Notes: generated by a model not told the origin, from the sequence alone. A DNA stretch of 64,000 nt from Luzula sylvatica (GCA_946800325.1 OX326961.1:10910215-10974214), one strand, 5' to 3'. Shown: positions 1 to 11,443, counted from the stretch's first letter. A program made the numbers and translations.

Positions 1-1930
1 AATATTTCAAAAGGAAAAAAGTTCCACATATGAACATAGCGAGAAAAGCGGTAGAGTAAGAAGAAGGAAAATTTAGCTAAGATAGTGTTAGCATGAATAT
101 ATAATATAAAGCTTTTATAGAGCTAGAATTTTATTTTTATTATTTATTTATTTAGTACATACTACATGAACAACACGTTCATGATTATTATACGAATTTT
201 TCTTTATTTCTATATATCGAAAAGATATGCCTTTTATTCAAAAAAAAAAAAACTTTAAATGAGACCCGAACAATTTATATTAACAAAAAATCAGTTTATT
301 TAATTCATAATAGAACATACATAGCACATTCAAAACTTTAAAATAATAATAATAATAATAAACAAGTATAATCTACACCCTAAAAACATCAAACACCCTA
401 GCTCAAATATCCAAAACATCAAACTGAATCCACTATCATCAAAATAATTTCTAAATCATAAAATCAAACCTAACTGTTCAAATTTAATCATAAAATTCAT
501 ACTCGGTAATCCAAACAATTGCCCAAACAATTCCTAAATTATTTAATGCAAATATTCAACTTAATTACAAAATTAAATCCCGAACTAGTTGGGACATAAA
601 TGACTCCATGCAAATCATTCCAAATATTCAAACATATTTGTTTATCCTATAATTACCAAATTGATTAGGGACATTTGAGTTACTTGATTACATATAATTT
701 ATATTAAAAATATATTAATGAATACATACTACCTTACGAACTTTTTTTTTTAATTTATATTAAAAACTGATTAGGGACATTTGAAATACTAAGTTACTAA
801 CTTGGTACATATAAACACCAATTCAAACAAGTTAGCCATAAAATCTATTGATCTAAGATAACTTAATCCAATTCTAATCTTATTCTAACAATAATAATAT
901 CTAACAAAACTAATCCTAACATTATCATAATCTAATTCTAACGTTGATATTTTTTCCATAATTTATTAGCACGATTCCATGTCCTTGCTTAAACAAGTAT
1001 GGTCTCTGTCATATTTTTCTTTTTTAAATACAAAGAAAAAACATCATTTAGTTAATATGTCCCTCTATTTTTGTTCTTATATTGATTCATCCTCACAAGA
1101 ATCCAATCCTATTGACACCTCTATACGTATTAATATTGATTGGTATTGGTATTAGTTTGTCTGGATAATTATTCTTCAATTTTAGTTAATAAAAATATCT
1201 ATCATTTTACAAAAAACTTTTTAACATATTTATTATTTTCAAAATCCTTTTTAACTTATTTATTATTTCCAAAAATCCCAGAAAATTTAAAAATAATTTT
1301 ATTTAACATAATAAACTACATACCTTACTGGATCATTTAATTTATACAATCAGTAATAAATAATAAATTAATCTACTATTATTTTCCTTTTTTATTAACA
1401 TAATTATTCTTCATATATTAATTATATGCTCGAATATAAAAATAACATATAAACACTATGAAAATTATATACTATTCAAGCCTATAATTAAATTCATTAA
1501 CATAATTGTTAATAATAAATTAATACATCATTATCATTTTAGTCAATATTAAAAATAAAAATAAGAATACCTTGCAAATATCAACAAATACATATAAAAA
1601 GAATGCATGAACATTGAAACTAATTATTAAAAATATATTTTATTAAAATTGTATATCTTTATTTTTATTTAGCGATAGCTTTTCAAGTAACAAAAACAAA
1701 AATTATACAAGCAATACCTTACTTAGTGTTAGTTTTTGAAGAAATAAAAATAGAAATTATATGAATGTATTAATAGTATCTTTTAGTTTTTAAGTAGCAT
1801 ATGTAAAAAAAAATTATGGGATTCTTTTAAGCCAACAAAAAGTTCAAGAAGAATTTAATAAAAGAAAATATAAAAAATCTAACGTTATTTAGGTCCAAAA
1901 ATACTAATACTATTATGTTAAGTTTAATAC
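1..1930. other. AT-rich intergenic DNA
   Basis: I see no gene here. The stretch is AT-rich, with short AAT runs near 345-360 and poly-A/poly-T tracts. The one ORF of note (1140-1340) is low-complexity and matches no family I know. Confidence 0.6.
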
Positions 1931-1933
1931 AAA

Positions 1934-1965
1934 CTAGCGCTACTCACGTGCAATTTGCGCGGGTT
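1934..1965 (-). mobile_element. Helitron 3' terminus (minus strand)
   Basis: On the minus strand this reads as a GC-rich imperfect hairpin beginning CCCGCGCAAATTGC, then a short spacer, then CTAG followed by T. That is the classic Helitron 3' end. The element would extend to higher coordinates; no 5' end was found before the solo LTR at 2290. The same CCCGCGCAAT core recurs at the Helitron ends near 7605, 33121, 36924 and 57182, so the call rests partly on that family resemblance. The hairpin arms here are mutated. Confidence 0.5.
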
Positions 1966-2738
1966 TGTTCTATCGTGTGCGTATTTATTTGGTATTTTTG
2001 TCTCTTCTTTTTCTTGTTGTTATGTTTCAATTTTTTTCTTTTTGTTAGGCTTATTTTTGGTTGTTTGATAATCAGTAGAACTTGATCTAAATCATAATTT
2101 AAATTATAAAAAAATACTATAAAAGAAAAAGAATAGTAATTGCATTGCAAATTGCATGTTACATTAACCTGAAAATGTTAAAACATTTACGGACTAAGAA
2201 TAGTAATTGCATGTTAAATTATACCCGAAACCAGGGAAGCAAGCAAGCAGTGAGACAAAGAGAGAAGGATATTATTCTGACGTGCATTATGTTGGTTCAA
2301 ATTTTCTAGGATTTGATTATCTCAAAATAATGTCGATACCACTAATCTATTTACGGGAGTGACATTTATAGAGATAGAAGACGTAACCCACAAAAGGATC
2401 AACAGAAAAATCAAGACGTCGGAAGTCAAGACTATGAAGAAACGATGACACGAAAACACATAATCAAGATAAACACAAGTAAATATCACTCAAAAATAGT
2501 GAGGACACCAAGGATCAAGATGTCAAAGAATCACGAAGATACACAAAAATCAAGACATTGAAGAATCACGGAATCAAGACATCGAAATTTCAGCAAGTTG
2601 GGAAATCATACAATTCACCAAAACAACTTATAGGTATCCCTAAACTTGTTTATGAATTATTAAGCTCAAAATTAGTCAAAGAAATATATTAGAAATCCAT
2701 CAAAATGATGAAATAAAATATAAGGCTGACAGTACGAT

Positions 2739-3270
2739 GTCCGTTATAACGGAGCTCATTGTCCGTTATAACGGACATACTCTTCCTATTCAAAAATGGC
2801 TAACACAGTATAGTCCGTTACAACGGATTAACCAATCCGTTATAACGGACACCAACAAAGCATTGTAACAGACAAATGTCCGTTGTAATGCTAATTAAAT
2901 CCAAATTTGAAGGATGTCACAGAACTACGTCCGTTACAACGGACATTGAACTCACTTCAGTATAACACTTTTCTCTCCATGTCCGTTGTAACGGATTAAC
3001 TAATCCGTTACAACGGAAAGTCTCAGAATGTTGTAACGGAGTATTCTCCGTTGTAACGGACATTAAAATCAATCTGAAGTGAAGTCACAGTATGATGTCC
3101 GTTGTAACGGACTCATCAGTTCGTTGCAACGAACTTCATAACACAGACTTCCGTTATAACGGACATTTGTTCCGTTGTAACAGACTGTGTAATAATTCGA
3201 ATATATCAGCCGTAACGGCTAGTTGGACTTATGGTCCGTTATAACGGACTACAAGTCCGTTGTAACGGAC
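2739..3270. promoter_or_regulatory. Paired-palindrome array in LTR U3
   Basis: About 18 copies of an interrupted palindrome, GTCCGTT-NN-AACGGAC with variants, fill about 530 bp just upstream of the TATA box at 3311. They come in pairs. Centres read by hand include 2746/2768, 2820/2842, 2865/2885, 2988/3010, 3033/3053, 3104/3126, 3156/3177 and 3241/3262, so partners lie 20-22 bp apart. Each arm holds AACGG, a plant MYB core that also occurs in the mitosis-specific activator element. An enhancer or silencer role is inference. Confidence 0.75.
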
Positions 3271-3310
3271 TATGCAGAAAAAGCAAATTCTGGGAAGGGT
3301 CTATGTGTTC

Positions 3311-3318
3311 TATAAATA
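3311..3318 (+). promoter_or_regulatory. TATA box of the solo LTR
   Basis: TATAAATA followed about 25-35 bp later by a CT-rich stretch (near 3330-3350), the usual layout of a plant LTR promoter. The palindrome array ends about 40 bp upstream. Confidence 0.6.
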
Positions 3319-3886
3319 GAACTGTTCCCTCATTCTCTCTCATCATCTCAACTATTATATTTTCCCAATCAAAAGAGAGAATCCTAGCTTTACATCTTGA
3401 GCTTAATCTTCTAAAACATTCTTAGAGATTATTATATCCCTCTTCATTCCACAAAATATGATTCTCAACTTGCGTGACCGATCACGTTTAGTTCGTATTA
3501 AACAATTGTAATAGGCTAGTGCAAAGATTGTAAATCCCGCCATAGATCGATAGAAGCGTGTAAATCGATCTAGGCAAACATTGTAATTGCTTGATTTGGG
3601 TATTCAATCGAAAACCGAAAAGGCGCAAGACAACCCCGGAGACGTAGGTACTTGCAATCAATCGAGTCGGTCGATTGAGTGAGTAGCCGGTGAGTTAAAG
3701 CTACAAAGCAACCACCTACCGAACTCCGTAAACAAATATCTTGTGTTATTTGTTTCGGTATTGTATTTCTTTCTCTAATTTATTTACGATTCCGCATCAA
3801 ATAGTAATTGTATTCCATTACCGCGAAAATTGGACCTTAGGATTTCCTATTCACCCCCCTCTAGGTCTAAATTAAACAACACATTC

Positions 3887-4252
3887 GAGTAATATTCCTG
3901 GATCTAGTTCGCCGATGGCGTATAAAAATAAATTGGCGCCAATTTGACGAGACATGCGAGGATATTAGAAAGCAACAAGTACGGGGATGGAGATGAATAT
4001 TCTCAATCCTTTTCTTATGGCAGTGACAAATTGGAACTATTTTGTCATCTCTTTATTCTTTTATGGATACTAATTTGACAATTATAAATTGTGTGTGAGC
4101 TCCCTTGTTAATTATAAATTGCGTGAACTTATATTTGTCGGTGATCCGGACCCGACCGGGCGGGGGTCGGGCCCAGGTCTGTTTATTGTCGACATATTTT
4201 CAAGGCGTATCTAGATTGGTGTTGATTCGATAGGAGTACCATGACAGATGTG
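3887..4252. other. Spacer between two LTR elements
   Basis: No gene recognised. A short GC-rich patch (4140-4180, GACCCGACCGGG type) stands out from the AT-rich background and resembles the CCCGA-rich repeats near 41.8-42.4 kb, but I cannot place it in a defined element. Confidence 0.4.
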
Positions 4253-4257
4253 CAAAA

Positions 4258-4830
4258 TATTAAAATTAATATTTTTTTTAATTAATAATATTATTAGGGC
4301 AGGATCATATTCAATGCATTTGTGTTTGAATGTGAGATATATATGTCTATTAAATAGAATAGAAGTATCTAGAATATGTCTATTTGAGAGAGTGCATGTG
4401 ATCTATAAATGCAACTCATCTCATTTGTTTTTAGTGAGAGAAAATCTCCAGAAAAAAGAGAAAAAAACTCCAGAAAAAAAAGTGAAAAATTAGAATAAGT
4501 AGTGTAGAAAACAATCTCATCCTTGTCTCGAAATATTGTATCATTATATTATTGAGTGTGCATCTTTTGGTGTTTGCATCTATTTATCTATTTATTTGTG
4601 TATCTCTTTGGGTGTGTGTATCTGCATCTTTTAGAAATATTCTCAACAGAAAGCTGTCCGTAATTTGTTTATTGAGTTTAGATAAACATCCCCAAGATTT
4701 GAATCCCCAATTAATTCCTTTCTCTAGGCTGTGTGGCATCTTTTCTATTGATTATTACAATTAATGTCCAAACAAGTGTCCCCAAAATATTCTCTCTAAT
4801 ATAAAAATATAAAACCCCAAAATCCCAACA
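4258..4830 (+). repeat. 5' LTR of the 1.74 kb element
   Basis: It starts TATTAAAATTAAT and ends CCCAACA. Both LTRs begin TA rather than TG, and the target duplication places the boundary exactly there. An LTR promoter is likely near the TCTATAAATGC motif at about 4399-4410. Confidence 0.8.
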
Positions 4831-4833
4831 AAT

Positions 4834-4846
4834 TGGTATCAAAGCC
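4834..4846 (+). promoter_or_regulatory. Primer-binding site (initiator tRNA-Met type)
   Basis: TGGTATCAAAGCC begins 3 bp after the 5' LTR end. It differs at one position from the common plant primer-binding site TGGTATCAGAGCC, which is complementary to the initiator Met tRNA 3' end. Confidence 0.8.
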
Positions 4847-4880
4847 AGATTATCGAGCGACGGTTATCGAGCGACAGTTT

Positions 4881-5168
4881 TCGAGTTTAGTAGAAGTCGT
4901 AGAAAGAGATCACCAAAACAACCAAAGAGATTACGTATTTGGGCTCCCACAAACTTCACAACTTATTTCCGAATTATCGAGTTTAGTAGAAGTCGAAGAA
5001 GGAGATCACCAAGACAACCAAGGAGGTTGCGTATTTGGGCTCCCAAGAACTTCACAACTCATTTCCGATTTATCGAGTTTAGTAGAAATTTGGAGTTGGA
5101 GAAAGCCACGACAATCCAAGACGGTGTGTTCGGGTTCCCACAAATTTCGCGACTCAATTTCGATGAAA
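4881..5168 (+). repeat. 96-bp tandem repeat, 32 codons per unit
   Basis: Units start at 4881, 4977 and 5073. Two are well conserved and the third is degenerate. The period is a multiple of three and one frame stays open through the first two units, giving SSLVE...HQ-NQ...VFGLP repeats of 32 residues. There is no ATG at the start of this frame, so translation is doubtful and I make no protein call. Confidence 0.65.
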
Positions 5169-5492
5169 AAAATATAATTTTTTGGAGTATTATCACGAGA
5201 GTTATTTTGATCTCGCATGGTCTATGGAAAATAATAGAAAGAGAAGAAATTGTCGACATTATGGACATGATGAAGAAAGGAGACGATTAAAAAAAAAAAG
5301 TTCGTAAAAAAAATGATTCCAAAAAATGCGATTCGAAAAAGACGATTCTAAAAAAAATACGATTCGGAAAAAAAACGATTCGGAAAAAAGACGAGTTGAA
5401 AGAAAAAAAAGAAAATAGACGAGCGTGACGAAAAAATCACGGGGGAGTATCGACAACAAAAAAAACAAGAAAAAAAAAACATTAAGGGAGAG

Positions 5493-5997
5493 TATTAAAA
5501 TTAATGTTTTTTTTAATTAGTAATATTATGGATGTATTTGAGTGAGTGCATGTGATTTATAAATGCAATTCATCCCATATTTTTTTAGTGAGAGAAAATC
5601 TCCAGAAAAAAGAGAAAATCTCCACAAAAAAATGAAAAATTGGAGTAAGGAGTGTAAAAAACAATCTCATCCTTATTTCGAAATATTGAATCATTATATT
5701 ATTGAGTGTGCAACTTTTGGTGTTTGCATATATCTATCTATTTATTTGTGTATCTCTTTGGATGAGTGTATCTGCATCTTTTAGAAATATTCTCAACATT
5801 AAGCTGTCCGTGATTTGTTTATTAAGTTTAGATAAACATCTCCAAGATCTGAATCCCCAATTAATTTCTTTCTCGAGGCTGCGTGGCATTTTTTTCTATT
5901 ATTCAACTTTTCTATTGATTATTGCAATTAATCTCGAAACAAGTGTCCCCAAAATATTCTCTCCAATATAAAAATACAAAAACCCAAAATCCCAACA
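5493..5997 (+). repeat. 3' LTR of the 1.74 kb element
   Basis: It is preceded by the polypurine tract AAGGGAGAG (5484-5492), begins TATTAAAATTAAT like the 5' LTR and ends CCCAACA at 5997. The A-rich stretch 5285-5480 just upstream is made of degenerate repeats of a short CGATTC(A)n unit. Confidence 0.8.
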
Positions 5998-6395
5998 CAA
6001 AATTGCTATATGTCAGGAAGTGCAGTGTCGATTCACATGCAATTTTACAAAGTGGACGTCAATTAGGTATGTACATGCCTTTTTTCATCAGATTATCAAT
6101 AGTAGGAATGCGATTTTGTCTGAAAAGCCACAATAAGTCTTTGATTTTTTAGGGCATGTTCGGAGGCAAAGTTTTGGAAGCTAGTTTCAATAGAAAATCT
6201 TGGATTTGGAGTTTTCTTATTTGTAGCGTTCGGACCATGCATAGGAAATCAGGAATTGGATATCAAAAATTCGTCAAAACCAGGAATGTGTATCAATTTT
6301 GTTAGCTTTGAAAGCTTATGTCCGATTGGATTTTTGGTGGTTAAGGTTCCATGGAAGGAGATAATTGATATCTTTAAGTTACAAAGCTTAATTAA

Positions 6396-7633
6396 TCTTA
6401 TGTATAAAGTAGACAAAATCTTTGCAATTCTAAGCCTCCACGTCATCAGGGGCTTTTTGTAAAAAAAATATTTTTTTAATTTATATTTTGGTCCATTTTA
6501 TTCGTCATCAGGGGTTTTTTTGTAAAAAAAATATTTTTTAATTTACATTTTGGTCCATTTTATTTACATTTTGGTCCTTTTTAGTTTTAATTTACATTTT
6601 GATCCTTTTTGTTTACATTTTGATCTTTTTTATTTACATTTCGATCCTTTTTACATTTTTTAATTTACATGTTGGTCCTTCTTATTACATTTTGGTCCTT
6701 TTTAGTTTTAATTTACATTTTTGTCCTTTTTATTTACATTTTGGTCCTCTTTTATTTACATTTCGGTCCTTTTTACATTTTTAATTTATATTTTGGTCCT
6801 TTTTAGTTTTAATTTACATGTTGGTCCTTTTTATTTACGTTTTGGTCCGTTTTAATATACATTTCGATCCTTTTTTACATTTGATCCTTTTTCTTATTTT
6901 ACATTTTGGTCATTTTTTACATTTGGTCTTTTTTTCTTATTTTACATACATTATATTATATCTTATGTATAAAGTAGACAAATTTCTTGCAATTCTAAGC
7001 CTCCACGTCATCAAGGGCTTTTGTGTAAAAAAAAGTATTTTTTAATTTATATTTTGGTCATTTTTAGTTTTAATTTACACTTTGGTCCTTTTTATTTACA
7101 TTTCGGTCTTTTTTTACATTTTTTAATTTACATTTTGGTCCTTTTTAATTTTAATTTACATTCTGGTCCTTTTTATTTATATTTTAGTCCTTTTTAATTT
7201 ATATTTCGGTCCTTTTTATCATTTTTAATTTACATTTTGGTCCTTTTTATTTATATTTTGGTCCTTTTAGTTTTAATTTACATTTTGATCCTTTTTATTT
7301 ATATTTCAGTCTTTTTTTACATTTTGACCCTTTTTCTTATTTTACATTTGGTCTTTTTTTCCTATTTTACATACATATTTAAAATTTGGCCTTTTTTCCG
7401 ATTTTAGAAGCACCTGAACAAATGATATTTATACAAATTATATTATAAAATAATATCCGTGATAGACTAATTTCATGAACTTTATGCATCTATTGACATC
7501 ATGATATTTGCAAATATGTCATGATTAGATTAATTTAGTTCAAACGCATTTTCGTTAATTGGCACACGCGTTAATTCTATTTAAATAATTATATAAAAAA
7601 ACATCCCGCGCAATTGCGCGGGGATAAAGCTAG
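6396..7633 (+). mobile_element. Non-autonomous Helitron with two 5' ends
   Basis: It begins TCTTATGTATAAAG after A (6395) and ends with a hairpin (CCCGCGC-AATT-GCGCGGG, 7605-7622), a short spacer and CTAG (7630-7633) followed by T. These are canonical Helitron termini inserted at A|T. A second copy of the 5' end, sharing about 55 bp, starts at 6961, again after A. The element is therefore either one unit with a duplicated head or a 673-bp unit next to a remnant. There is no RepHel protein, so it is non-autonomous. Confidence 0.8.
6481..7390 (+). repeat. TTTGGTCCTTTTTA-type minisatellite
   Basis: Dozens of degenerate tandem units of roughly 18-25 bp (TTTACATTTTGGTCCTTTT) fill most of the Helitron. 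ORFs here are low-complexity translations of the repeat and are not genes. The array is interrupted at 6961 by the second Helitron 5' end, after which it resumes. Confidence 0.85.
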
Positions 7634-8192
7634 TTAATTTGAAAGTATGATGTTATATTCTTTAACAATATTTTTTTAATTAATATTTTTAATTCAAAAT
7701 ATAATTTGTGTGCTAATTTATGTGTTCTTAACAAAAAATTTATTTTTTATATTATTTTCGTAATAATTTACTTTTTGTGTGCCAATTTATGTAATCGTAT
7801 TCGAAACCGGATATCGGATACCGGATACCGTATTCGTATTCATATTTGTATAAGATATTGAATACCGTATTCGTATATGAAATTTGATGTCTCTGGAAAA
7901 TAATATTCTCCAAAATTTAATAGTACTAAAAAAAATTTCTTATAAAATTAATGATAATAAAGAAATAATATTTTCTAAAAATTAGTTGTAATAAAAACAT
8001 AATATTCTCTAAAAATTAATGGTATTAAAAAAAGGAATATTCTCTAAAAAAATATTTCTTTTGTTAAATTAAAAATGTATTTAGAAAATAATAATAATAA
8101 TAATTGTAATAATAAAAAATTAATCCATAATTAAAAATGTATTTAGAAATTAATGATAATAATAATAATAGTAATATATTTAGAAATTAATG

Positions 8193-8223
<31 letters not shown>

Positions 8224-8604
8224 TAATAACAACAATAATAATAATCGTAATAATAAAAAATAAATCCATAATTAAAAATGTATTTAGAATTAATGATGAT
8301 AATAATACTACTACTACTACTAATAATAATTAAATACATAATTTAAACTGTAGAAAATAATAATAATAATAAGACATTAAATTGTTGGTATGATTTATTT
8401 AGGTGATATAATTATAATATTTTAATATGATTAAGAAATAAATATGATAGTTATAGATCATAAGAAATAATAAAATTCTAGAATATTTTATTTAATTGCG
8501 ATATCTAATCCTATGATTCTCATCAAACACCTTTTAAACATCCTACATTCATAATTTTTGCATATTCCTGCTATCATAGTTTCCTGATATTCATATATTG
8601 GTTT
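7634..8604. repeat. AT-rich DNA with AAT microsatellites
   Basis: No gene. AAT/ATA trinucleotide runs occur at about 8085-8110, 8155-8260 and 8290-8380. Around 7805-7885 there is a block of CCGGATACCGGATACCGTATTC repeats, related to the GATACG repeats in the MITE at 10717-11277 and near 25330 and 50240-50320. Confidence 0.6.
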
Positions 8605-8612
8605 CCTGCAAC

Positions 8613-9829
8613 CAGGCCCGGCCCAAGGGCAAGCCCAGCAAGCCCACGGACTATGGCAGCACTTGGGCCGGGGGCAACATATATAACACATAGGATATGA
8701 TACATAACCAGTAAACTATTCTAGCAAAGTTGGTTGATAGGTTCTTCTTGAATGCCACTACTCTTGAGGTCGATCCCCAGCGACTGCATTAAGGGGATTT
8801 AATTTCTGGATTTTGTTCACTTCACAGCCCATGATCAAATAAAATTTGGTTTGATTCTCAAATATTATTTTTTACTCTTCAATGATGCTTCATTGGTCAT
8901 TTATTTTTTGGATATTGTTCTCTCCAGCCAATTGGTCAAATAAAATTTGTTTTGGTTCTCAAATATTATTTTCTTATCTTCGATGATGTTTATTGGTCAA
9001 ATAATTTGTTTTGGTTTTGGTCCTCAAATATTATTTTCTTCTCTTTAATGATGCTTCATTGGTCAAATAATTTTTTTTTATTCTTAATTATTATTTTTTC
9101 CTCTTCGGTGCCCCATTGTTCAAATTTTTTTTCTATTTTCAAATATTATTTTCTTCTCTTCGGTGCTTGGTCAGATAATTTTTTTTTATTCTCAAATATT
9201 TGATTTGAATGAGAAAACAAATTACAAGCAAAAAAAAATTGCGGGAACATTTTATGAAAATTAAATTGAACATGGACATTGAAATAGATCTTGGATCAAG
9301 CATTCGCATGGCCGTAATAACATTAAATTATATAGAAATTTTTAATTTGTTTAAAAACATGTATCAGAAATTCACAACTAACATTATTCTTTCTCTTTTC
9401 TAAGTTCATTTATCTTCAAAAATTTACTAACTATAAGAAAAAAAAATAAGCAAAACAAACAGAAAAAATATATCTGAGCTCTAATTTACAGATAATAATA
9501 GTCTTCTTCATTTAATATTTTGGAAATGAAGTATCTATTAGATATTTCCATTAATCAAGTTTTTTGACAAAAGTTGTTTGACAAATAGAAATATGTTTCT
9601 TTTTGGATTTATTTTATAATATAAATATATTCCAAACCAATATATTGTTTTCTTTTTGCTTCAATAATTGAGTTTTAATAAACATTACTATAATAATTGT
9701 TAAAAATTACACTGCAAGTTAAAAAAATATGAGATTTTTTCTGTAGGACAATATCTCGCGGGCATCATCTTGGAGATGTTAACACTTTGGGCTAGGACAA
9801 CGAAAACGAAATTATCGGGACCGGCCCTG
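8613..9829. mobile_element. Non-autonomous hAT transposon
   Basis: The ends are imperfect terminal inverted repeats: CAGGCCCGGCCC at 8613 and, on the other strand, CAGGGCCGGTCCC. A perfect 8-bp target duplication CCTGCAAC (8605-8612 and 9830-9837) flanks them. The 8-bp duplication and CAGGG-type ends are diagnostic of hAT elements. At 1217 bp with no transposase motif it is a deletion derivative or a MITE-like member. Most of the interior is a tandem repeat. Confidence 0.9.
8850..9205. repeat. Tandem repeat inside the hAT element
   Basis: Five or six degenerate units of about 55-80 bp, each containing CAAATATTATTTT, CTCTTC, GATGCTTCATTGGTCAAATAAT or a derivative. The ORF at 8952-9203 is a translation of this repeat and is not a gene. 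Confidence 0.75.
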
Positions 9830-10018
9830 CCTGCAACTACGAGTTTCCTGCTGCTATACAAAACTGACCTAGCAAACACGCCCGAGAGGGAGCTTGATAT
9901 TCCACACGCGTTTCAATTCAGTATAAGAAAAGACCCATGTGATCAGTTCTTTGGAAGCGCTTTTTGTAGAAAAGTTTCAACTTTTTTCAAAAACCCATTT
10001 GGTTCCATCTGATTTGTT

Positions 10019-11443
10019 TTATATTTTCACTTCTTTTAGGAACTTATCTAACATTATCTGTTCTTGATTTGTTTTTAAGGATTTTTCCTCTTTAAAGATA
10101 TTTTCAAGTGCAATGTTTTTTCCTTGAGAGACTGTTAGATTTCTCTTTTCACAGAAGCTATACAAATTTTCGAATTGGGTGAAGAGTCTGCCATTCTCCA
10201 TCTCCAATTTGAAATTTTGTGTTGATACTAAAGAAATCATAGAACTTTTTAGAATGTCTCCAGAAAAGTGAATATTTGTTTTTCTTGTTCTTCTCATTCC
10301 AATCTGCATTACTGAGGTTGCTTACCAGACATTGCCAATTCAATTGTTCTTGTTGATGGAAATATTTCCACAACCACTTAATTTCTCCAATACCGAGGAG
10401 TGATCCTTTCCACGCAGGAAACTTGTATTTTAATTTCTCAATAATTGCTCCGAATTCTTCTTTCTTTGGTTTTTTATGATTGAGACTATAGACTAAATAT
10501 TTAAAAGGAAGTTCCACACTGGGACAATCTAATTCCTCTTCTATCACTTTAATGTTTTCTAATTACCATTGAAAAATCTTACTCATCTACGTCGATTATA
10601 AGTCCAGAATACTCAGCAGAGGTGTGGAGTACGAATTTGAGTCTTCTTGCTTGAACTTTGTATGGTTTTATGACGAAGAGAATATCATCAGCATACATTA
10701 GTGATATGTTAATATCTATGTTGCACGGGTAAGGATACGGATACGGATACAGATATCGAATCCGATACGATACGGATATGGCGATACGGCAATTTTCAAA
10801 AAATCACAGATACAGATACGGCTATATAATTATTATTTTAATATATTTATATTATATATAAATAATAAATAAGTAATAAATTAAATAATAAATTATTAAT
10901 ATTTTTAATTTAAATATCATGACAATAAATAATATTAACCAAACAGACAAGTATCATAAAAGTATCATAAATTTGTTCTAGAATTATCCTAGAACTAATC
11001 TAGAAGTAACTTTCAAGTATTTTATATAATTTATTTAAAAATATTATGGACCAAAATATATAATGGGCCGAAGTATCGTAAATAGAGTATCTCAGCCGTA
11101 TCCTGGACGTATCCCCAATACCGTATCCTGCCGTATCCCCGCCGTATAAAGAAAAAATAATATTAAAATATTCGGAGACGTCACATGACGTATCCGACCC
11201 GTATCGCATCCGTATCCGTATCGGATACGCGTATCCTCAGGATACTTTTTGCATTTTGGAAGTATTCGCGTAACATATGTTAATATCCAATATAGGCCTC
11301 TCAATGAAATTGTTTGCAGCATGCCATTCTGACAAGAGCATCTATTACAATAATAAATATGTAGGATGAAAGAGGATCACCCTCCCTAAATCCTCTTTGC
11401 AAATGAATATTTTTACCAGGATGACCATGTACTAAGACCTAGG
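10019..11443 (-). pseudogene. L1-type LINE reverse transcriptase fragment
   Basis: Read on the minus strand, the RT motif HLQRGFREGDPLSSYIF lies around 11340-11400. LMYADDILFV, containing the catalytic YADD box, lies around 10680-10705. A later segment, ELPFKYL...WKGSLLGIG..KWLWKYF, lies at 10350-10530. These are landmarks of plant L1 reverse transcriptases. Stops, frameshifts and an internal deletion between the fingers/palm and the WLW region make it non-functional. It is 5'-truncated near 11443. A MITE (10717-11277) splits it between the GDP and YADD motifs. If the MITE and one target-site copy are ignored, the frame is continuous across the junction. Confidence 0.85.
10717..11277. mobile_element. 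Mutator-like MITE with GATACG repeats
   Basis: The element is flanked by a 10-bp direct repeat TGTTAATATC (10707-10716 and 11278-11287), fitting the 9-10 bp duplication of Mutator-like elements. The termini are weak inverted repeats (TATGTTGCACG / TATGTTACGCG). Both ends are packed with GGATACGGATAC-type repeats facing each other, around an AT-rich core. The ORFs at 11000-11322 are repeat translations. Confidence 0.75.

Larger units (their letters stand above)
2290..3881 (+). mobile_element. Solo LTR of a copia-like retrotransposon
   Basis: The sequence begins TGTTGG and ends CAACA, giving a TGTTG/CAACA terminal inverted repeat. It is flanked by CATTA (2285-2289) and CATTC (3882-3886), a 5-bp target duplication with one mismatch. 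A TATA box lies at 3311-3318. The 3' part (CACCCCCCTCTAGG, 3852-3865) resembles the ends of known plant copia LTRs. No internal region or second LTR adjoins it, so it is probably a solo LTR left by LTR-LTR recombination. U3, upstream of the TATA box, carries a dense palindrome array. Length is about 1.59 kb. Confidence 0.75.
4258..5997 (+). mobile_element. Non-autonomous LTR retrotransposon, complete
   Basis: Two LTRs (4258-4830 and 5493-5997) flank a 662-bp internal region with a primer-binding site and a polypurine tract. The target duplication is perfect: CAAAA at 4253-4257 and 5998-6002. No gag or pol is encoded, so enzymes must come from another element. It is larger than classic TRIMs. 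The 3' LTR lacks a block of about 70 bp present in the 5' LTR, and there are scattered substitutions, so the insertion is not recent. Confidence 0.85.

Noticed and set aside
4833..5177. 114-codon repetitive ORF
   Set aside because: It lacks a true ATG (it begins at TTG in the primer-binding site). The 32-residue repeat is noted as a repeat, not as a gene.
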